Assembly (NCBI RefSeq): GCF_036895565.1
Contig: NZ_CP145904.1
Location: 1,550,001-1,614,000 of the forward strand
DNA: 64,000 bases
From: Flavobacterium sp. KS-LB2
GTDB lineage: Bacteria; Bacteroidota; Bacteroidia; Flavobacteriales; Flavobacteriaceae
Direction: 5' to 3'
The position numbers and the translations under genes were made by a program. Below the pieces are notes generated by a model. It ran no database searches, had not been told where the DNA came from, and saw only the letters and a program-made list of their open reading frames with translations. This document shows positions 47,900 through 56,933 of the stretch, in pieces (position 1 is the first letter of the stretch; each line of letters begins with the position of its first letter).

Positions 47900-48215
47900 T
47901 GCAGACCGCCTTATCGCCGTTTTGAGCAATCAAGAAGGAGGAAAGTCCGGACACCACAGGGAAGCATAGCGGGTAACACCCGTCGGTTTTGTCTTTACGG
48001 GCAAGATTAGGACAAGTGCAACAGAAAGTATGTACAGGTAATGCTGTAGTGAAACCAGGTAAACTCTATGCGGTGAAATATCAAGTATATCAGCATTTAA
48101 GGGCGTCTCGTTCGTTGCTGAAGGGTAGATAGCTTGAGTCACGCAGTAATGTGTGATCTAGATAAATGATAAGGCTCCGATTTATCGGGGACAGAATCCG
48201 GCTTATAGGTCTGCA
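47900..48215 (+). ncRNA. rnpB: RNase P RNA, bacterial type A
   Basis: The conserved 5' P4 core GAGGAAAGTCCGGACACCAC and the 3' core ACAGAATCCGGCTTATAGG are both present with correct spacing. The ends pair as P1 (TGCAGACC with GGTCTGCA), and a T run follows. The catalytic RNA removes 5' leaders from pre-tRNA. A TAATTTCG just upstream is a near-consensus -7 element. Confidence 0.95.
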
Positions 48216-48254
48216 TTTTTTTTAGATTTAATAAAATTAAAGATTATTAAATCT

Positions 48255-48333
48255 AAAAACAAAACCATTAAGAAATTAAGTTTCATTAAGTCAAGGCTTA
48301 ATTTTCTAAATTTCTTAATGGTTTTGTTTTTAT
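48255..48333 (+). terminator. Long inverted repeat downstream of rnpB
   Basis: Arms AAAAACAAAACCATTAAGAA (with AATT continuing) and their exact complement, at least 23 bp each, with a loop of about 31 nt. The second arm ends in a T-rich tract. The loop carries further ATTAAG/CTTAAT pairs, so alternative folds are possible. Confidence 0.6.
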
Positions 48334-48348
48334 GTTTAAATTAGTCTT

Positions 48349-49272
48349 ATGAAAACAAGAATTGGAATTTTAGGTTTGGGTGGAGTAGGTGGTTATTTTG
48401 GTGGATTATTAGCCAAAGCTTATTTGGAATCCGATACCATAGAAATTATTTTTATTGCCCGTGGTGAAACCCAAAAAGTTATCGCGCAAAATGGATTAAA
48501 AATTATTGCTGACGCTACTGAAACAACTGTTTTTCCCAGTTTAGTTTCTAATAATACAAAAGAAATTGGGGAACTCGATTACCTTCTTTGCGCTACGAAA
48601 ACCTATGATATCGAAACCAGTTTTGAATCCGTAAAAAATTGTATTTCCACAAACACGATAGTCCTACCTTTATACAATGGTGTCGATGCTACGGAACGAA
48701 TACAAATACTATTTCCTGAAAATACGGTTTTGCAAGGTTGTGTATATGTTGTTTCCATGATTGAATCGCCTGGTATTATCAAGAAAATTGGTCCTTATGA
48801 AAAACTATTTTTTGGTTCTAAAAATGCTCCAGTTTCCAAATTAAATGAACTCCAATCCATCTTCGAGAAGGCAAATATCGAAAGTTATCTTGTAGAAAAT
48901 ATTGAAGAAACGGTTTGGGAAAAGTTCATTTTTATTTCGGCCTTAGCTTCAGCAACTTCTTATTTGAATGAAAACATAGGCGGAATTTTAAACAATACTG
49001 AAAATAAAGCAATTTATAGTTCACTGTTAATCGAAATTGCTGCTGTGGCTGTTGCAAAAGGGGTAACGTTGCCAGATGATATTGTAGCCCAAACGATTGT
49101 TAAGCTTGAAAAAACACCAAAAGACGTAACTTCTTCGATGCACAGAGATTTTTTGGCAGGAAAAAACACCGAAGTAGTTTCCTTGACAAAATATGTTGTG
49201 GATCTAGCTATAAAACATGGGGTTGCAACACCAGTTTATCAAATGATAGAGAAGAAGTTATCGAAAGTTTAA
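48349..49272 (+). CDS. Ketopantoate reductase-like protein (ApbA/PanE family)
   Basis: 307 aa. N-terminal Rossmann fold with ILGLGGVGGYFGG for NADP(H). C-terminal ApbA helical domain (ETVWEKFIFISALASATSYL carries the conserved lysine region, and SSMHRDFLAGKNTEVVSL is typical). Family members reduce 2-dehydropantoate to pantoate in CoA synthesis, but many paralogues act on other 2-keto acids. No other pan gene is adjacent, so substrate is uncertain. Confidence 0.88.
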   Translation: MKTRIGILGLGGVGGYFGGLLAKAYLESDTIEIIFIARGETQKVIAQNGLKIIADATETTVFPSLVSNNTKEIGELDYLLCATKTYDIETSFESVKNCISTNTIVLPLYNGVDATERIQILFPENTVLQGCVYVVSMIESPGIIKKIGPYEKLFFGSKNAPVSKLNELQSIFEKANIESYLVENIEETVWEKFIFISALASATSYLNENIGGILNNTENKAIYSSLLIEIAAVAVAKGVTLPDDIVAQTIVKLEKTPKDVTSSMHRDFLAGKNTEVVSLTKYVVDLAIKHGVATPVYQMIEKKLSKV

Positions 49273-49315
49273 TTTTATTGTTAAAATAAAATTCTGACAG
49301 ATTAAAATTTAATAT

Positions 49316-49323
49316 TATGTTTG
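49316..49323 (+). promoter_or_regulatory. -7 promoter element
   Basis: TATGTTTG matches TAnnTTTG, about 50 bp upstream of the next gene. No matching -33 box was seen. Confidence 0.4.
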
Positions 49324-49372
49324 CTCCCGATATAAAACAAATCAGGTATCGCAAATTTAATACTAATTACAT

Positions 49373-49930
49373 ATGCAATTATCGGTATTTAAAAATAGTA
49401 CAGCAGTTATTACAGCTGTTTTTATTTTAATGACAATTTCACATTCTAACGCACAAGAAAAACCAACTGTACAAAAGAGTCAATTCAAGATCAATGTATT
49501 ACTTCCTGGATTTGTTTACGAACATGGTCTAAGTGATAAGAACACACTTTATTCTGAATTGAGTTCCGGTTACGGATATACATCGAATAGTTTTGGGAAT
49601 ACGTGGACCTTTTATCCTTATATTAATGAACAGTTTCGTCATTATTATAATTTAGAGAAAAGGGCAGGAAAAGGAAAAGTTACTTCCCATAATTCAGGAG
49701 GGTTTATCGCGATGTCTGCTTTTTATAATTTCAGATCAATTTCAACAAATGATACCTTTTTGCCTGATAATGCTTCAATTACGATAGCACCTGTTTGGGG
49801 TTTTCAACGAACGTATAAAGGGAATTTTAATCTTGATTTGAATTTGGGAATTGGGTATAATTTTGACAAAAATGACAGTGAATTAGTGCCTGTTTTAAAC
49901 TTTACTTTGGGCTGGGTAATTGGAAAATAA
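49373..49930 (+). CDS. Predicted secreted/outer-membrane beta-barrel protein
   Basis: 185 aa. Signal peptide ends near SHSNAQ; the mature part has alternating beta strands rich in aromatic and glycine residues (SELSSGYGYTSNSF, IAPVWGFQRTYKGNFNLDLNLGIGYNF) and ends in LNFTLGWVIGK, typical of small Bacteroidetes barrels (DUF3575-like). No enzyme motif. Function unknown; stands alone with its own terminator. Confidence 0.75.
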   Translation: MQLSVFKNSTAVITAVFILMTISHSNAQEKPTVQKSQFKINVLLPGFVYEHGLSDKNTLYSELSSGYGYTSNSFGNTWTFYPYINEQFRHYYNLEKRAGKGKVTSHNSGGFIAMSAFYNFRSISTNDTFLPDNASITIAPVWGFQRTYKGNFNLDLNLGIGYNFDKNDSELVPVLNFTLGWVIGK

Positions 49931-49942
49931 TTACTTTAAATC

Positions 49943-49998
49943 TTTATATAAAACAGAAAAGCTCTTGTAATTACAAGAGCTTTTCTGTTTTATATAAA
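49943..49998. terminator. Perfect 56-bp palindrome, bidirectional terminator
   Basis: Both arms of 28 bp pair without mismatch (core GAAAAGCTCTTGTAA / TTACAAGAGCTTTTC), with A- and T-rich outer ends. It lies between convergent genes and can end both transcripts. Confidence 0.85.
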
Positions 49999-50005
49999 AT
50001 AAGGA

Positions 50006-50602
50006 CTATTCTTCTTCACTATCATTTTGGTCGGATTCAGTGTTAGAATCTTCTTTATCACCAGAACCTATTTCGAAGAAACTAAAAATAGAACCTCCAT
50101 AACTTTTCTGAAAGGAAAAGTGAATCATGTGATCTAGTTTGGTATATTTCGAATGCTCAATTACCATCATGCCATCTTCATTCAGTAATTCTTTTTCGAA
50201 AACTAAAAGGATGATTTTCTCGAAAGTTTTCTGGTCCAAAGCATACGGTGGATCTGCAAAAATAACATCGTAAGACGTTTTACATCTTTCTAAATAGGTA
50301 AAAACATCACTTTTTGTAGCTGCAATATTAAAATCATATTCGGCTGCGACTTGCTTGATGAATTTTACACAGCCAAAATCACCATCAACTGATGTTATTG
50401 GTGTGCTTCCTCTGGAGGCAAATTCATAACTAATATTGCCAGTTCCAGCGAATAAATCTAATATTTTAAGTCCTTCAAAACTGAAATGGTTGTTCAAAAC
50501 ATTAAATAATGCTTCTTTTGACATATCGGTTGTAGGACGAACTGGTAATCCTTTTGGTGGAAAAATGCGTCTTCCTTTGTATTTTCCTGAAATGATTCTC
50601 AT
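50006..50602 (-). CDS. rsmD: 16S rRNA guanine(966)-N2-methyltransferase
   Basis: 198 aa. Starts MRIISGKYKGRRI, with RPTTDMSKEALFNVL, SAM motif ILDLFAGTGNISYEFASRG and catalytic FADPPY, all RsmD hallmarks. The last about 20 residues are an unusual acidic, Asp/Glu/Ser-rich tail (GDKEDSNTESDQNDSEEE). It methylates 16S rRNA during 30S assembly. Its start overlaps the preceding gene's stop by 4 bp, so the two are coupled. Confidence 0.94.
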   Translation of the reverse strand: MRIISGKYKGRRIFPPKGLPVRPTTDMSKEALFNVLNNHFSFEGLKILDLFAGTGNISYEFASRGSTPITSVDGDFGCVKFIKQVAAEYDFNIAATKSDVFTYLERCKTSYDVIFADPPYALDQKTFEKIILLVFEKELLNEDGMMVIEHSKYTKLDHMIHFSFQKSYGGSIFSFFEIGSGDKEDSNTESDQNDSEEE

Positions 50603-51405
50603 GAGTTGAAAAGTATAAAATGATTTCTGTTTTCGGCCTCAGAAAAATAATTGTTCCATCGTAAATCTTCCACATCTATGAGGGAAACGTTGCGAATGTA
50701 TTTATAAGCAATTTTGAAATAATCACTTTCGGTATCAATATTTCCGATTAGTTCCAATGGGAAGTTTTCGGGATTTAAATTTAATTGCTCTGCCGTGAAT
50801 AAAATATAATACAAGAAATCTTCTGGCGTGTTGTAATCGAAAGAATTAAAAAGCAATAATTTTTGGTTTTGAACTACAACGATTTCAAAATGTCCTTTAT
50901 TAATATGTACAAACATTTTTTTCTCATCCTTATTTTTGGAAGCAATCAAAAGTTTCGAAACCAAAATACTATTCGCATGTTTATAATCGAAAGCGCCAAA
51001 TTGGTCAATAAAAAAATTATTGATATTCACATACGGAATATAAACTGCATTCATTTGATAGTTTGGAATTTCATCAAAAGCGAAAAAATCAGTTTCAAAA
51101 ACTTTAGTATTGTATTGTAAATAACTCCCTAAAAAGTTCTCATCAAATAGTGGTTCCGGTACAAATGTAGAAAGATTGTTATTGTGAATCACCAAAATCT
51201 CATCATACGAATCCTTTAGTTCCGGATAATCTCTAAAAGCATCGGCAAACAATTCTTCAATTTTTGTAGCTTTGTGGAAGGTTTCAAAATGTACTTCGTT
51301 AAATGAAGTTACTGTATTATTTAGCGTGTCAAAACAACAAAAAGAAAGCCCTGTCAAGGAAACTTGAATTGAAAGTTTTTTATATTTTTTTTCGGCTATA
51401 TTCAT
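50599..51405 (-). CDS. DUF3822-family protein
   Basis: 268 aa, no signal peptide or membrane segment. Pattern (KLSIQVSLTGLSFCCFDTL near the N-terminus, FVHINKGHFEIVVVQNQKLLLFNSF in the middle) suggests an actin-like duplicated fold, as in the Bacteroidetes-specific DUF3822 family. Translationally coupled to rsmD by a 4-bp overlap. Function unknown. Confidence 0.8.
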   Translation of the reverse strand: MNIAEKKYKKLSIQVSLTGLSFCCFDTLNNTVTSFNEVHFETFHKATKIEELFADAFRDYPELKDSYDEILVIHNNNLSTFVPEPLFDENFLGSYLQYNTKVFETDFFAFDEIPNYQMNAVYIPYVNINNFFIDQFGAFDYKHANSILVSKLLIASKNKDEKKMFVHINKGHFEIVVVQNQKLLLFNSFDYNTPEDFLYYILFTAEQLNLNPENFPLELIGNIDTESDYFKIAYKYIRNVSLIDVEDLRWNNYFSEAENRNHFILFNS

Positions 51406-51430
51406 AATACTATTGATTTTTTCAACAACG

Positions 51431-51438
51431 CAAACTTA
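51431..51438 (-). promoter_or_regulatory. -7 element for the DUF3822-rsmD operon
   Basis: Minus-strand TAAGTTTG, about 26 bp upstream of the start codon. It diverges from the helicase promoter. Confidence 0.45.
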
Positions 51439-51482
51439 CAAATTATAATAATAACTATTAATAGTAATTGATACTTAATACT

Positions 51483-51490
51483 TATATTTG
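51483..51490 (+). promoter_or_regulatory. -7 element for the RecD-like helicase gene
   Basis: TATATTTG, exact TAnnTTTG, 28 bp upstream of the ATG. Confidence 0.5.
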
Positions 51491-51518
51491 ATGTTCATTT
51501 CATAGCAAGTAACTACAC

Positions 51519-52940
51519 ATGAATTCCTCCCTGTTTTATAGTCTTTTACAAAAAAAATTCCCTTTTCAACCCACATATAAACAGGATATTTTTTTTCAAA
51601 AAATAGCAATTTTTTTAACCGAAACTGATAATAAAACCATCTTCGTATTAAAAGGATATGCGGGAACGGGAAAAACAACCGTGATTTCTACGATTGTAAA
51701 CAGTTTATTGGACATCAATAAAAAATATGTTTTGTTGGCACCAACGGGTCGTGCGGCTAAAGTAATTGCTAATTATTCGAATAAACCAGCTTTTACGATT
51801 CATAAAAAAATCTACTTTCCCAAGAAAGCTTCCGGTGGTGGCGTTTCGTTTACCTTGCAACAAAATAAACACAAAAACACCATATTTATAGTCGATGAAG
51901 CTTCGATGATTTCTGATACGAATTCTGATTCGAAGTTATATGAAAACGGTTCCTTATTAGATGATTTGATTTCGTATGTCTATTCGGGAACCAATTGCAA
52001 AATGATTTTATTGGGAGATACCGCTCAGTTGCCTCCTGTGAATTTGGATATCAGTCCCGCATTGGACATTCGCACATTGGGAATGAATTATGATAAGGAA
52101 GTAGAGCATATTGAGTTGGATGAAGTCATGCGTCAGGAAGAAAATTCCGGGATTTTGCATAATGCCACAGAACTTCGGGAATTATTGAAAGATTCTTTTA
52201 TCACCGAATTTAAATTTAATCTTCGAAAATTCAAAGATATCGTTCGACTTACCGATGGCTATGATATTCAGGATGCCATCAATTCCGCCTACAGTAATTA
52301 TAGTATAGAAGACACCGCTTTTATTGTTCGTTCGAATAAAAGAGCGAATCAATATAATGAACAAATCAGAACCAAAATCCTCGATAAAGAAAGTGAACTT
52401 TCCACTGGCGATTTCCTGATGGTGGTGAAGAATAATTATTTTTGGTTGAAAGATTCTGACGAAGCCGGCTTTATTGCTAATGGTGATATTGTCGAAATAT
52501 TGGAAATTTTCAACATTAAAGAATTGTATGGTTTTAAGTTTGCCAAAGTAAAAATCCGAATGATTGATTACCCCAATCAGATTCCATTTGAAACGGTATT
52601 ATTAATGGACACCATAAAAAGTGAATCGCCGTCTTTAACCTATGAAGAATCCAATAGATTGTATCAGGAAGTTTTGAAAGATTACGAAGGTGAAACCAAA
52701 TTCAAGCAGTTCCAAAAAGTAAAAGCCAACGAATATTTTAATGGCTTACAAGTTAAATTTTCGTACGCAATAACTTGTCATAAATCACAAGGTGGTCAGT
52801 GGAATACTGTTTTTATAGAACAACCGTATTTGCCGGACGGCATCAATAGAGATTATATTCGGTGGTTGTACACCGCTATGACTCGAGCCAAAAATAAATT
52901 ATATTTGATAGGTTTTAAAGATGAGAATTTTGTGGAGTAA
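51519..52940 (+). CDS. RecD-like ATP-dependent DNA helicase (superfamily 1)
   Basis: 473 aa. Walker A GYAGTGKTT at 46-54, Walker B IFIVDEASMI, LLGDTAQLPPV (motif III), and the C-terminal UvrD_C_2 region YAITCHKSQGGQW followed by YTAMTRAKNKLYLIG (motifs V-VI). It is shorter than RecD2 and lacks its N-terminal domain, so it is a stand-alone core helicase with 5'-3' polarity likely. Cellular role probably in DNA repair; no RecBC-like partner is adjacent. Confidence 0.9.
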   Translation: MNSSLFYSLLQKKFPFQPTYKQDIFFQKIAIFLTETDNKTIFVLKGYAGTGKTTVISTIVNSLLDINKKYVLLAPTGRAAKVIANYSNKPAFTIHKKIYFPKKASGGGVSFTLQQNKHKNTIFIVDEASMISDTNSDSKLYENGSLLDDLISYVYSGTNCKMILLGDTAQLPPVNLDISPALDIRTLGMNYDKEVEHIELDEVMRQEENSGILHNATELRELLKDSFITEFKFNLRKFKDIVRLTDGYDIQDAINSAYSNYSIEDTAFIVRSNKRANQYNEQIRTKILDKESELSTGDFLMVVKNNYFWLKDSDEAGFIANGDIVEILEIFNIKELYGFKFAKVKIRMIDYPNQIPFETVLLMDTIKSESPSLTYEESNRLYQEVLKDYEGETKFKQFQKVKANEYFNGLQVKFSYAITCHKSQGGQWNTVFIEQPYLPDGINRDYIRWLYTAMTRAKNKLYLIGFKDENFVE

Positions 52941-53038
52941 ATTTGATAAACATATAAGTCATATAAGCTAAAATCAAAGAAAAACTTAAATGATCTTAGA
53001 TGACTTATATGGTTCAATAATTTTAAAATAATTTGGTT

Positions 53039-53869
53039 ATGAATACTTTAAACGACTTACATAAAATATCAGGTTCTTTTTCGAATACCGAAAAAATGCC
53101 GGTTTTGTTTTTGGGACACGGCAGCCCGATGAATGCGATTGAAGAAAATCAATTTGTGACTGGTTTTCGAAATCTGGCTAAAACGTTGCCGCAACCAAAT
53201 GCTATTTTATGTATTTCAGCGCATTGGTTTACCAAGGGGACAAAGGTTACCGCCATGGAAATGCCAAGAACGATTCACGACTTTGGAGGTTTTCCACAAG
53301 CGTTGTTCGATGTGGAATATCCAGCAAAAGGAAGTCCGGAATTAGCGATAGAAACCAAACAATTGTTGACTCCGGTAGAGGTAGAGCTGGACGAACATTG
53401 GGGTTTGGATCACGGTGCTTGGAGTGTTATTAAACATTTATATCCGGAAGCGAATGTTCCTGTAATTCAGTTGAGTATTGATTATACAAAACCGGCTCAG
53501 TATCATTTTGATTTGGCTAGAAAATTAAGTGATTTACGCCACAAAGGAATATTGATTGTAGGAAGCGGGAATATTATCCATAATTTAAGAATGGTTGATT
53601 TTCAAGATTTTGATAAAGATGATTATGGATATGATTGGGCGATTGAAGCCAGAGCAACTATAAATGAGTATTTAGCAGATGGAAATTTCCAACCGTTGAT
53701 TGATTTCGAAAAACAAAGCAGGGCTTTTCAATTAGCCATTCCTACTCCAGAACATTATTTGCCTTTGATTTACACTTTGGGACTAAAAGGAAAACACGAA
53801 GAACTGAGTTTGTTTAACGATAAATTATTAGGCGGTTCGTTGAGCATGACTTCGGTGAAGATTATATAG
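53039..53869 (+). CDS. ygiD: Extradiol dioxygenase of the DODA/YgiD family
   Basis: 276 aa from the preferred ATG (an in-frame TTG two codons upstream is less likely). Motifs FLGHGSPMNAIEEN, CISAHWFTKGT, DHGAWSVIKHLYP, VGSGNIIHNL and PTPEHYLPL carry the metal-binding histidines of class III extradiol dioxygenases. Family members open the ring of DOPA-like catechols. The physiological substrate here is unknown. Confidence 0.9.
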   Translation: MNTLNDLHKISGSFSNTEKMPVLFLGHGSPMNAIEENQFVTGFRNLAKTLPQPNAILCISAHWFTKGTKVTAMEMPRTIHDFGGFPQALFDVEYPAKGSPELAIETKQLLTPVEVELDEHWGLDHGAWSVIKHLYPEANVPVIQLSIDYTKPAQYHFDLARKLSDLRHKGILIVGSGNIIHNLRMVDFQDFDKDDYGYDWAIEARATINEYLADGNFQPLIDFEKQSRAFQLAIPTPEHYLPLIYTLGLKGKHEELSLFNDKLLGGSLSMTSVKII

Positions 53870-53950
53870 ATTAGGAAATGAAGTATATCTTTAAAAAAAG
53901 CACTTTTTTTAATAGAAACAACTCAACAAAATAAAACAAAACTACTCATT

Positions 53951-54631
53951 GTGAAAACACAAGACGATAAAAAATTAGACAACCCCGTTTGGTTTTCGTT
54001 ATCAGAAACGCATCAAAGTTTTGCGGTAGATTATAGCAGTATAAAATTCTATCATCCGGATTATTGTCCGTTTGGTGGTTTTGAAAAAGGCGACGCTATT
54101 TCAAAGTCTATCGATGAATATTCCGTAATGGTTGATAGTTTTTTTGTTGTTGGTGAAAAACCGTTACTTTCAAAAGAATTAAAGTTAAATAAAGAATTGG
54201 TTTGTCTTCAAATGATTGTTTACAATCCAATCGATATTGCAATTAATGATCCAATCATTAAACTTACTGACGAACACATTGATGCTTTATATGAGTTGGT
54301 GAACTTGGTACAACCGGGTTATTTTAAAAGAAAAACCGCTTTATTAGGCAATTATTATGGTATTTTCAAAGATGATGAACTTCTTGCCGTGACTGGTGAA
54401 CGCATGCAAATGAATGACTTTATTGAAGTCAGCGCTGTAGTCACACATCCCAATCATACTGGAAAAGGATATGCCAAACAATTAGTTATACATACCGTAA
54501 ATGAAATTTTCAAGCAAAATAAAATGCCTTATTTACATGTAATTGAAGATAATTATGGAGCAATACAATTGTACGAGAAATTGGGTTTTTCGATCAGACG
54601 TAAAATTAGTTTTTGGAATATCACGAAGTGA
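53951..54631 (+). CDS. GNAT-family N-acetyltransferase (FR47-like)
   Basis: 226 aa with a GTG start. A conserved N-terminal extension (LDNPVWFSLSETHQSFA) is followed by the GNAT domain: EVSAVVTHPNHTGKGYAKQLVIH (acetyl-CoA loop HTGKGYA, residues split here) and YLHVIEDNYGAIQLYEKLGFSIRR. Acceptor unknown. Stands between two same-strand genes without evident operon linkage. Confidence 0.88.
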   Translation: MKTQDDKKLDNPVWFSLSETHQSFAVDYSSIKFYHPDYCPFGGFEKGDAISKSIDEYSVMVDSFFVVGEKPLLSKELKLNKELVCLQMIVYNPIDIAINDPIIKLTDEHIDALYELVNLVQPGYFKRKTALLGNYYGIFKDDELLAVTGERMQMNDFIEVSAVVTHPNHTGKGYAKQLVIHTVNEIFKQNKMPYLHVIEDNYGAIQLYEKLGFSIRRKISFWNITK

Positions 54632-54702
54632 ATTAAGGATTGAGAACAATTTTGTAAATCCTAAAAACATATTAACTTAGCGTTTTAGCAATTCTATATA
54701 AA

Positions 54703-55428
54703 ATGAAAATAATAGCAGTCATTCCCGCACGTTACGCTTCGACACGATTTCCCGCAAAATTAATGCAGGATTTAGGAGGTAAAACGGTCATTTTAAGAAC
54801 TTATGAAGCCGCCATAAACACTAATTTATTTGATGATGTTTTTGTGGTAACGGATTCGGATTTAATTTATGACGAAATCGTTTCTCATGGAGGAAAAGCC
54901 ATTCGAAGCATCAAGGAACATGAATCAGGAAGTGATCGAATTGCAGAAGCAGTTGAAAATTTGGACGTTGACATTGTAATCAATGTGCAAGGTGATGAAC
55001 CATTTATTGATGCGGAACCATTGGCAAAAGTGATTGAAGTTTTTAAAAATGATTTAGATAAAAAAGTGGATTTAGCTTCGTTGATGCGAGAAATTACTAA
55101 TGAAGACGACATCAATAATCCCAACAATGTAAAAGTGGTCGTGGATCAAAATGGATTCGCATTATACTTTTCACGTTCGGTAATTCCATATCCAAGAGAG
55201 AAAAATGTGGGTGTTCGCTACATGCAACACATCGGGATTTATGCTTTTAGAAAACAAGCATTATTGGATTTTTATAGTTTACCAATGCAATCTTTGGAAG
55301 CATCCGAAAAATTGGAACAATTGCGTTATCTGGAATTTGGAAAACGAATCAAAATGATCGAAACTACTCATGTTGGCATTGGAATTGATACGCTGGAAGA
55401 TTTAGAAAAAGCGAGACTGATGTTGTAA
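54703..55428 (+). CDS. kdsB: 3-deoxy-manno-octulosonate cytidylyltransferase (CMP-KDO synthetase)
   Basis: 241 aa. N-terminal [19 protein letters not shown] nucleotide loop, [19 protein letters not shown] (metal-binding Asp), [12 protein letters not shown] and [10 protein letters not shown] are diagnostic. It activates KDO with CTP for lipopolysaccharide inner-core synthesis in the cytoplasm. Its TAA stop directly abuts the stop codon of the convergent channel gene, with no terminator in between. Confidence 0.96.
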   Translation: MKIIAVIPARYASTRFPAKLMQDLGGKTVILRTYEAAINTNLFDDVFVVTDSDLIYDEIVSHGGKAIRSIKEHESGSDRIAEAVENLDVDIVINVQGDEPFIDAEPLAKVIEVFKNDLDKKVDLASLMREITNEDDINNPNNVKVVVDQNGFALYFSRSVIPYPREKNVGVRYMQHIGIYAFRKQALLDFYSLPMQSLEASEKLEQLRYLEFGKRIKMIETTHVGIGIDTLEDLEKARLML

Positions 55429-56139
55429 TCATTCTACATTTTCATGATCAAAATAGCCTTTCGTTTTTACTTTGGTAGAAAAGAAATTCAAAAAAAGCAC
55501 GATAAAAAATAGAAACAATAACGCTTGTGTAGTTACAAGAAATTTCCCAATGGTTGTTAATGGATAATAATCACCATAACCGATGGAAGAGGAAGTTACA
55601 ATACTGAAATAAACGGCGTCAAACCAATGGGAAAAGGGTTTGTTCAAGTAACTGTCACAAGAATAAAATACGGCATAAGCAAATGCGATTTCCAAATAAT
55701 TAAAAAAAAGTAACAACATGGATCTTTTGTATGAACGTGGTTTTGAAAACAAATCAGAAGCAAAAATCAATGTTGGAATGTAAAAAACGGTTTCTAAAAA
55801 AACATAAATAAGAATCCAAATAAGCCATTGATGACTTTGCCAATCGTTTATTAAAATGACTATTGGAAAAATCACTTTTAGCAAAACATAAAAATCTAAA
55901 GCTAAATCTTGATATTCGACTCCTTTTTTACTAGCCCAATATTTAATATAAATTCCCGGGAAAAGTAATTGGGAAGAGGCAAGTAATAAGCGAACTATTT
56001 TTTCAATTCCATTATCCTCCTGATGATCGTTATTCCAAATCGATTGAATGTTTTGTATCCTTTTTTGAATGGGATTAAATTTTGGCTGCACACCTTTTGA
56101 TGTTTTTCCAAGTAACAATTTCTTTATAATTTTTTTCAT
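55429..56139 (-). CDS. Ion-channel protein with K+ selectivity-like filter
   Basis: 236 aa. Several hydrophobic segments (VLLKVIFPIVILIND, WLIWILIYVFLETVFYIPTL, LFFNYLEIAFAYAVFY, FLVTTQALLFLFFIVLFLNFF) and a pore loop with SSSIGYGDYYPLT before the last helix, i.e. the (T/S)IGYGD filter of two-TM-pore K+ channels. A soluble N-terminal stretch of about 55 residues precedes the first helix. Regulation unknown; no RCK domain. Confidence 0.85.
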   Translation of the reverse strand: MKKIIKKLLLGKTSKGVQPKFNPIQKRIQNIQSIWNNDHQEDNGIEKIVRLLLASSQLLFPGIYIKYWASKKGVEYQDLALDFYVLLKVIFPIVILINDWQSHQWLIWILIYVFLETVFYIPTLIFASDLFSKPRSYKRSMLLLFFNYLEIAFAYAVFYSCDSYLNKPFSHWFDAVYFSIVTSSSIGYGDYYPLTTIGKFLVTTQALLFLFFIVLFLNFFSTKVKTKGYFDHENVE

Positions 56140-56206
56140 TGAATGATTGTATTAAATAATGCTGTGCTACAATATTTTTTTAGAAAGTAAATCTGCGGTT
56201 GTCTAT

Positions 56207-56872
56207 TTAATTCAATTTTTCAATAACAATCAACTCGTTATGAATTTCAAGTCTCGGGATTGCCTTTATTTTAAATTGAGGATTAAAAAACTCAGCCACA
56301 TATTTTTTATTTCTTTGATTTTGATCATCATTTAAAATCATCGTATTAAATAAAATGAATCCATTGCTGTTGAGCAGGAAACAAATTCTATTGATGAAAA
56401 AAGTTTCAAATAGAAAATTCGGCATTATTGTATCTTGAAAAATATCGACAATAATTAAATCGTATTTGGTTTTAGTTTTCAAAACAAATTCGAAAGCATC
56501 ATCAATTATAATTTCAAGATTTTTCACTCCATCCAATTTAAAATAGGTATTGGCTATTTTAATTATTTCGGGATCAATTTCAACTCCAGTAATTTTCCCT
56601 TTGTATTTTATTTCGTCCACTAATGTTTTGATAACGCTTCCGCCCGCAACTCCTAGAACAAGAATATGTTTCATGGGAACTATTTTTTCATAGCCAATGT
56701 TTTTTAATCCTAATTTCAAAATGCGTTGCAAACTACCATACGAATAATTGGCATTTTCAGAATCTAAAACTAATTCGCCATTAGTCCAAGTCACTTCAAT
56801 CGATTTGCTCAATGAAGATTTTGTTTCATAAATTTTTACGGGAAATAGATAGCTGAATATTTTTTTGATCAT
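56207..56872 (-). CDS. Spermidine synthase-like methyltransferase-fold protein
   Basis: 221 aa. Rossmann motif ILVLGVAGGSVIKTL, VEIDPEIIKIANTYF (acidic residue binding the ribose), IIDDAFEFV and LIIVDIFQD match the spermidine synthase/SAM-dependent superfamily. It lacks the full N-terminal beta domain and the polyamine-site DxxD region typical of SpeE, so it may be a methyltransferase of unknown substrate. A minus-strand TATTTTTG about 17 bp upstream may be its -7. Confidence 0.75.
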   Translation of the reverse strand: MIKKIFSYLFPVKIYETKSSLSKSIEVTWTNGELVLDSENANYSYGSLQRILKLGLKNIGYEKIVPMKHILVLGVAGGSVIKTLVDEIKYKGKITGVEIDPEIIKIANTYFKLDGVKNLEIIIDDAFEFVLKTKTKYDLIIVDIFQDTIMPNFLFETFFINRICFLLNSNGFILFNTMILNDDQNQRNKKYVAEFFNPQFKIKAIPRLEIHNELIVIEKLN

Positions 56873-56933
56873 TATTGGCTGTTTTACCCAAAAATAAGAT
56901 TTAAATTATTTATTTTACATTAAATAGTAAAGA

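Noticed and set aside
47930..48142. Minus-strand open frame of 70 codons
   Set aside because: Lies wholly within the RNase P RNA, on the opposite strand.
52951..53011. Inverted repeat CATATAAGTCAT/ATGACTTATATG between helicase and dioxygenase genes
   Set aside because: Long 37-nt loop, AT-rich arms and no following T run; could be a weak terminator but not supported enough to list.
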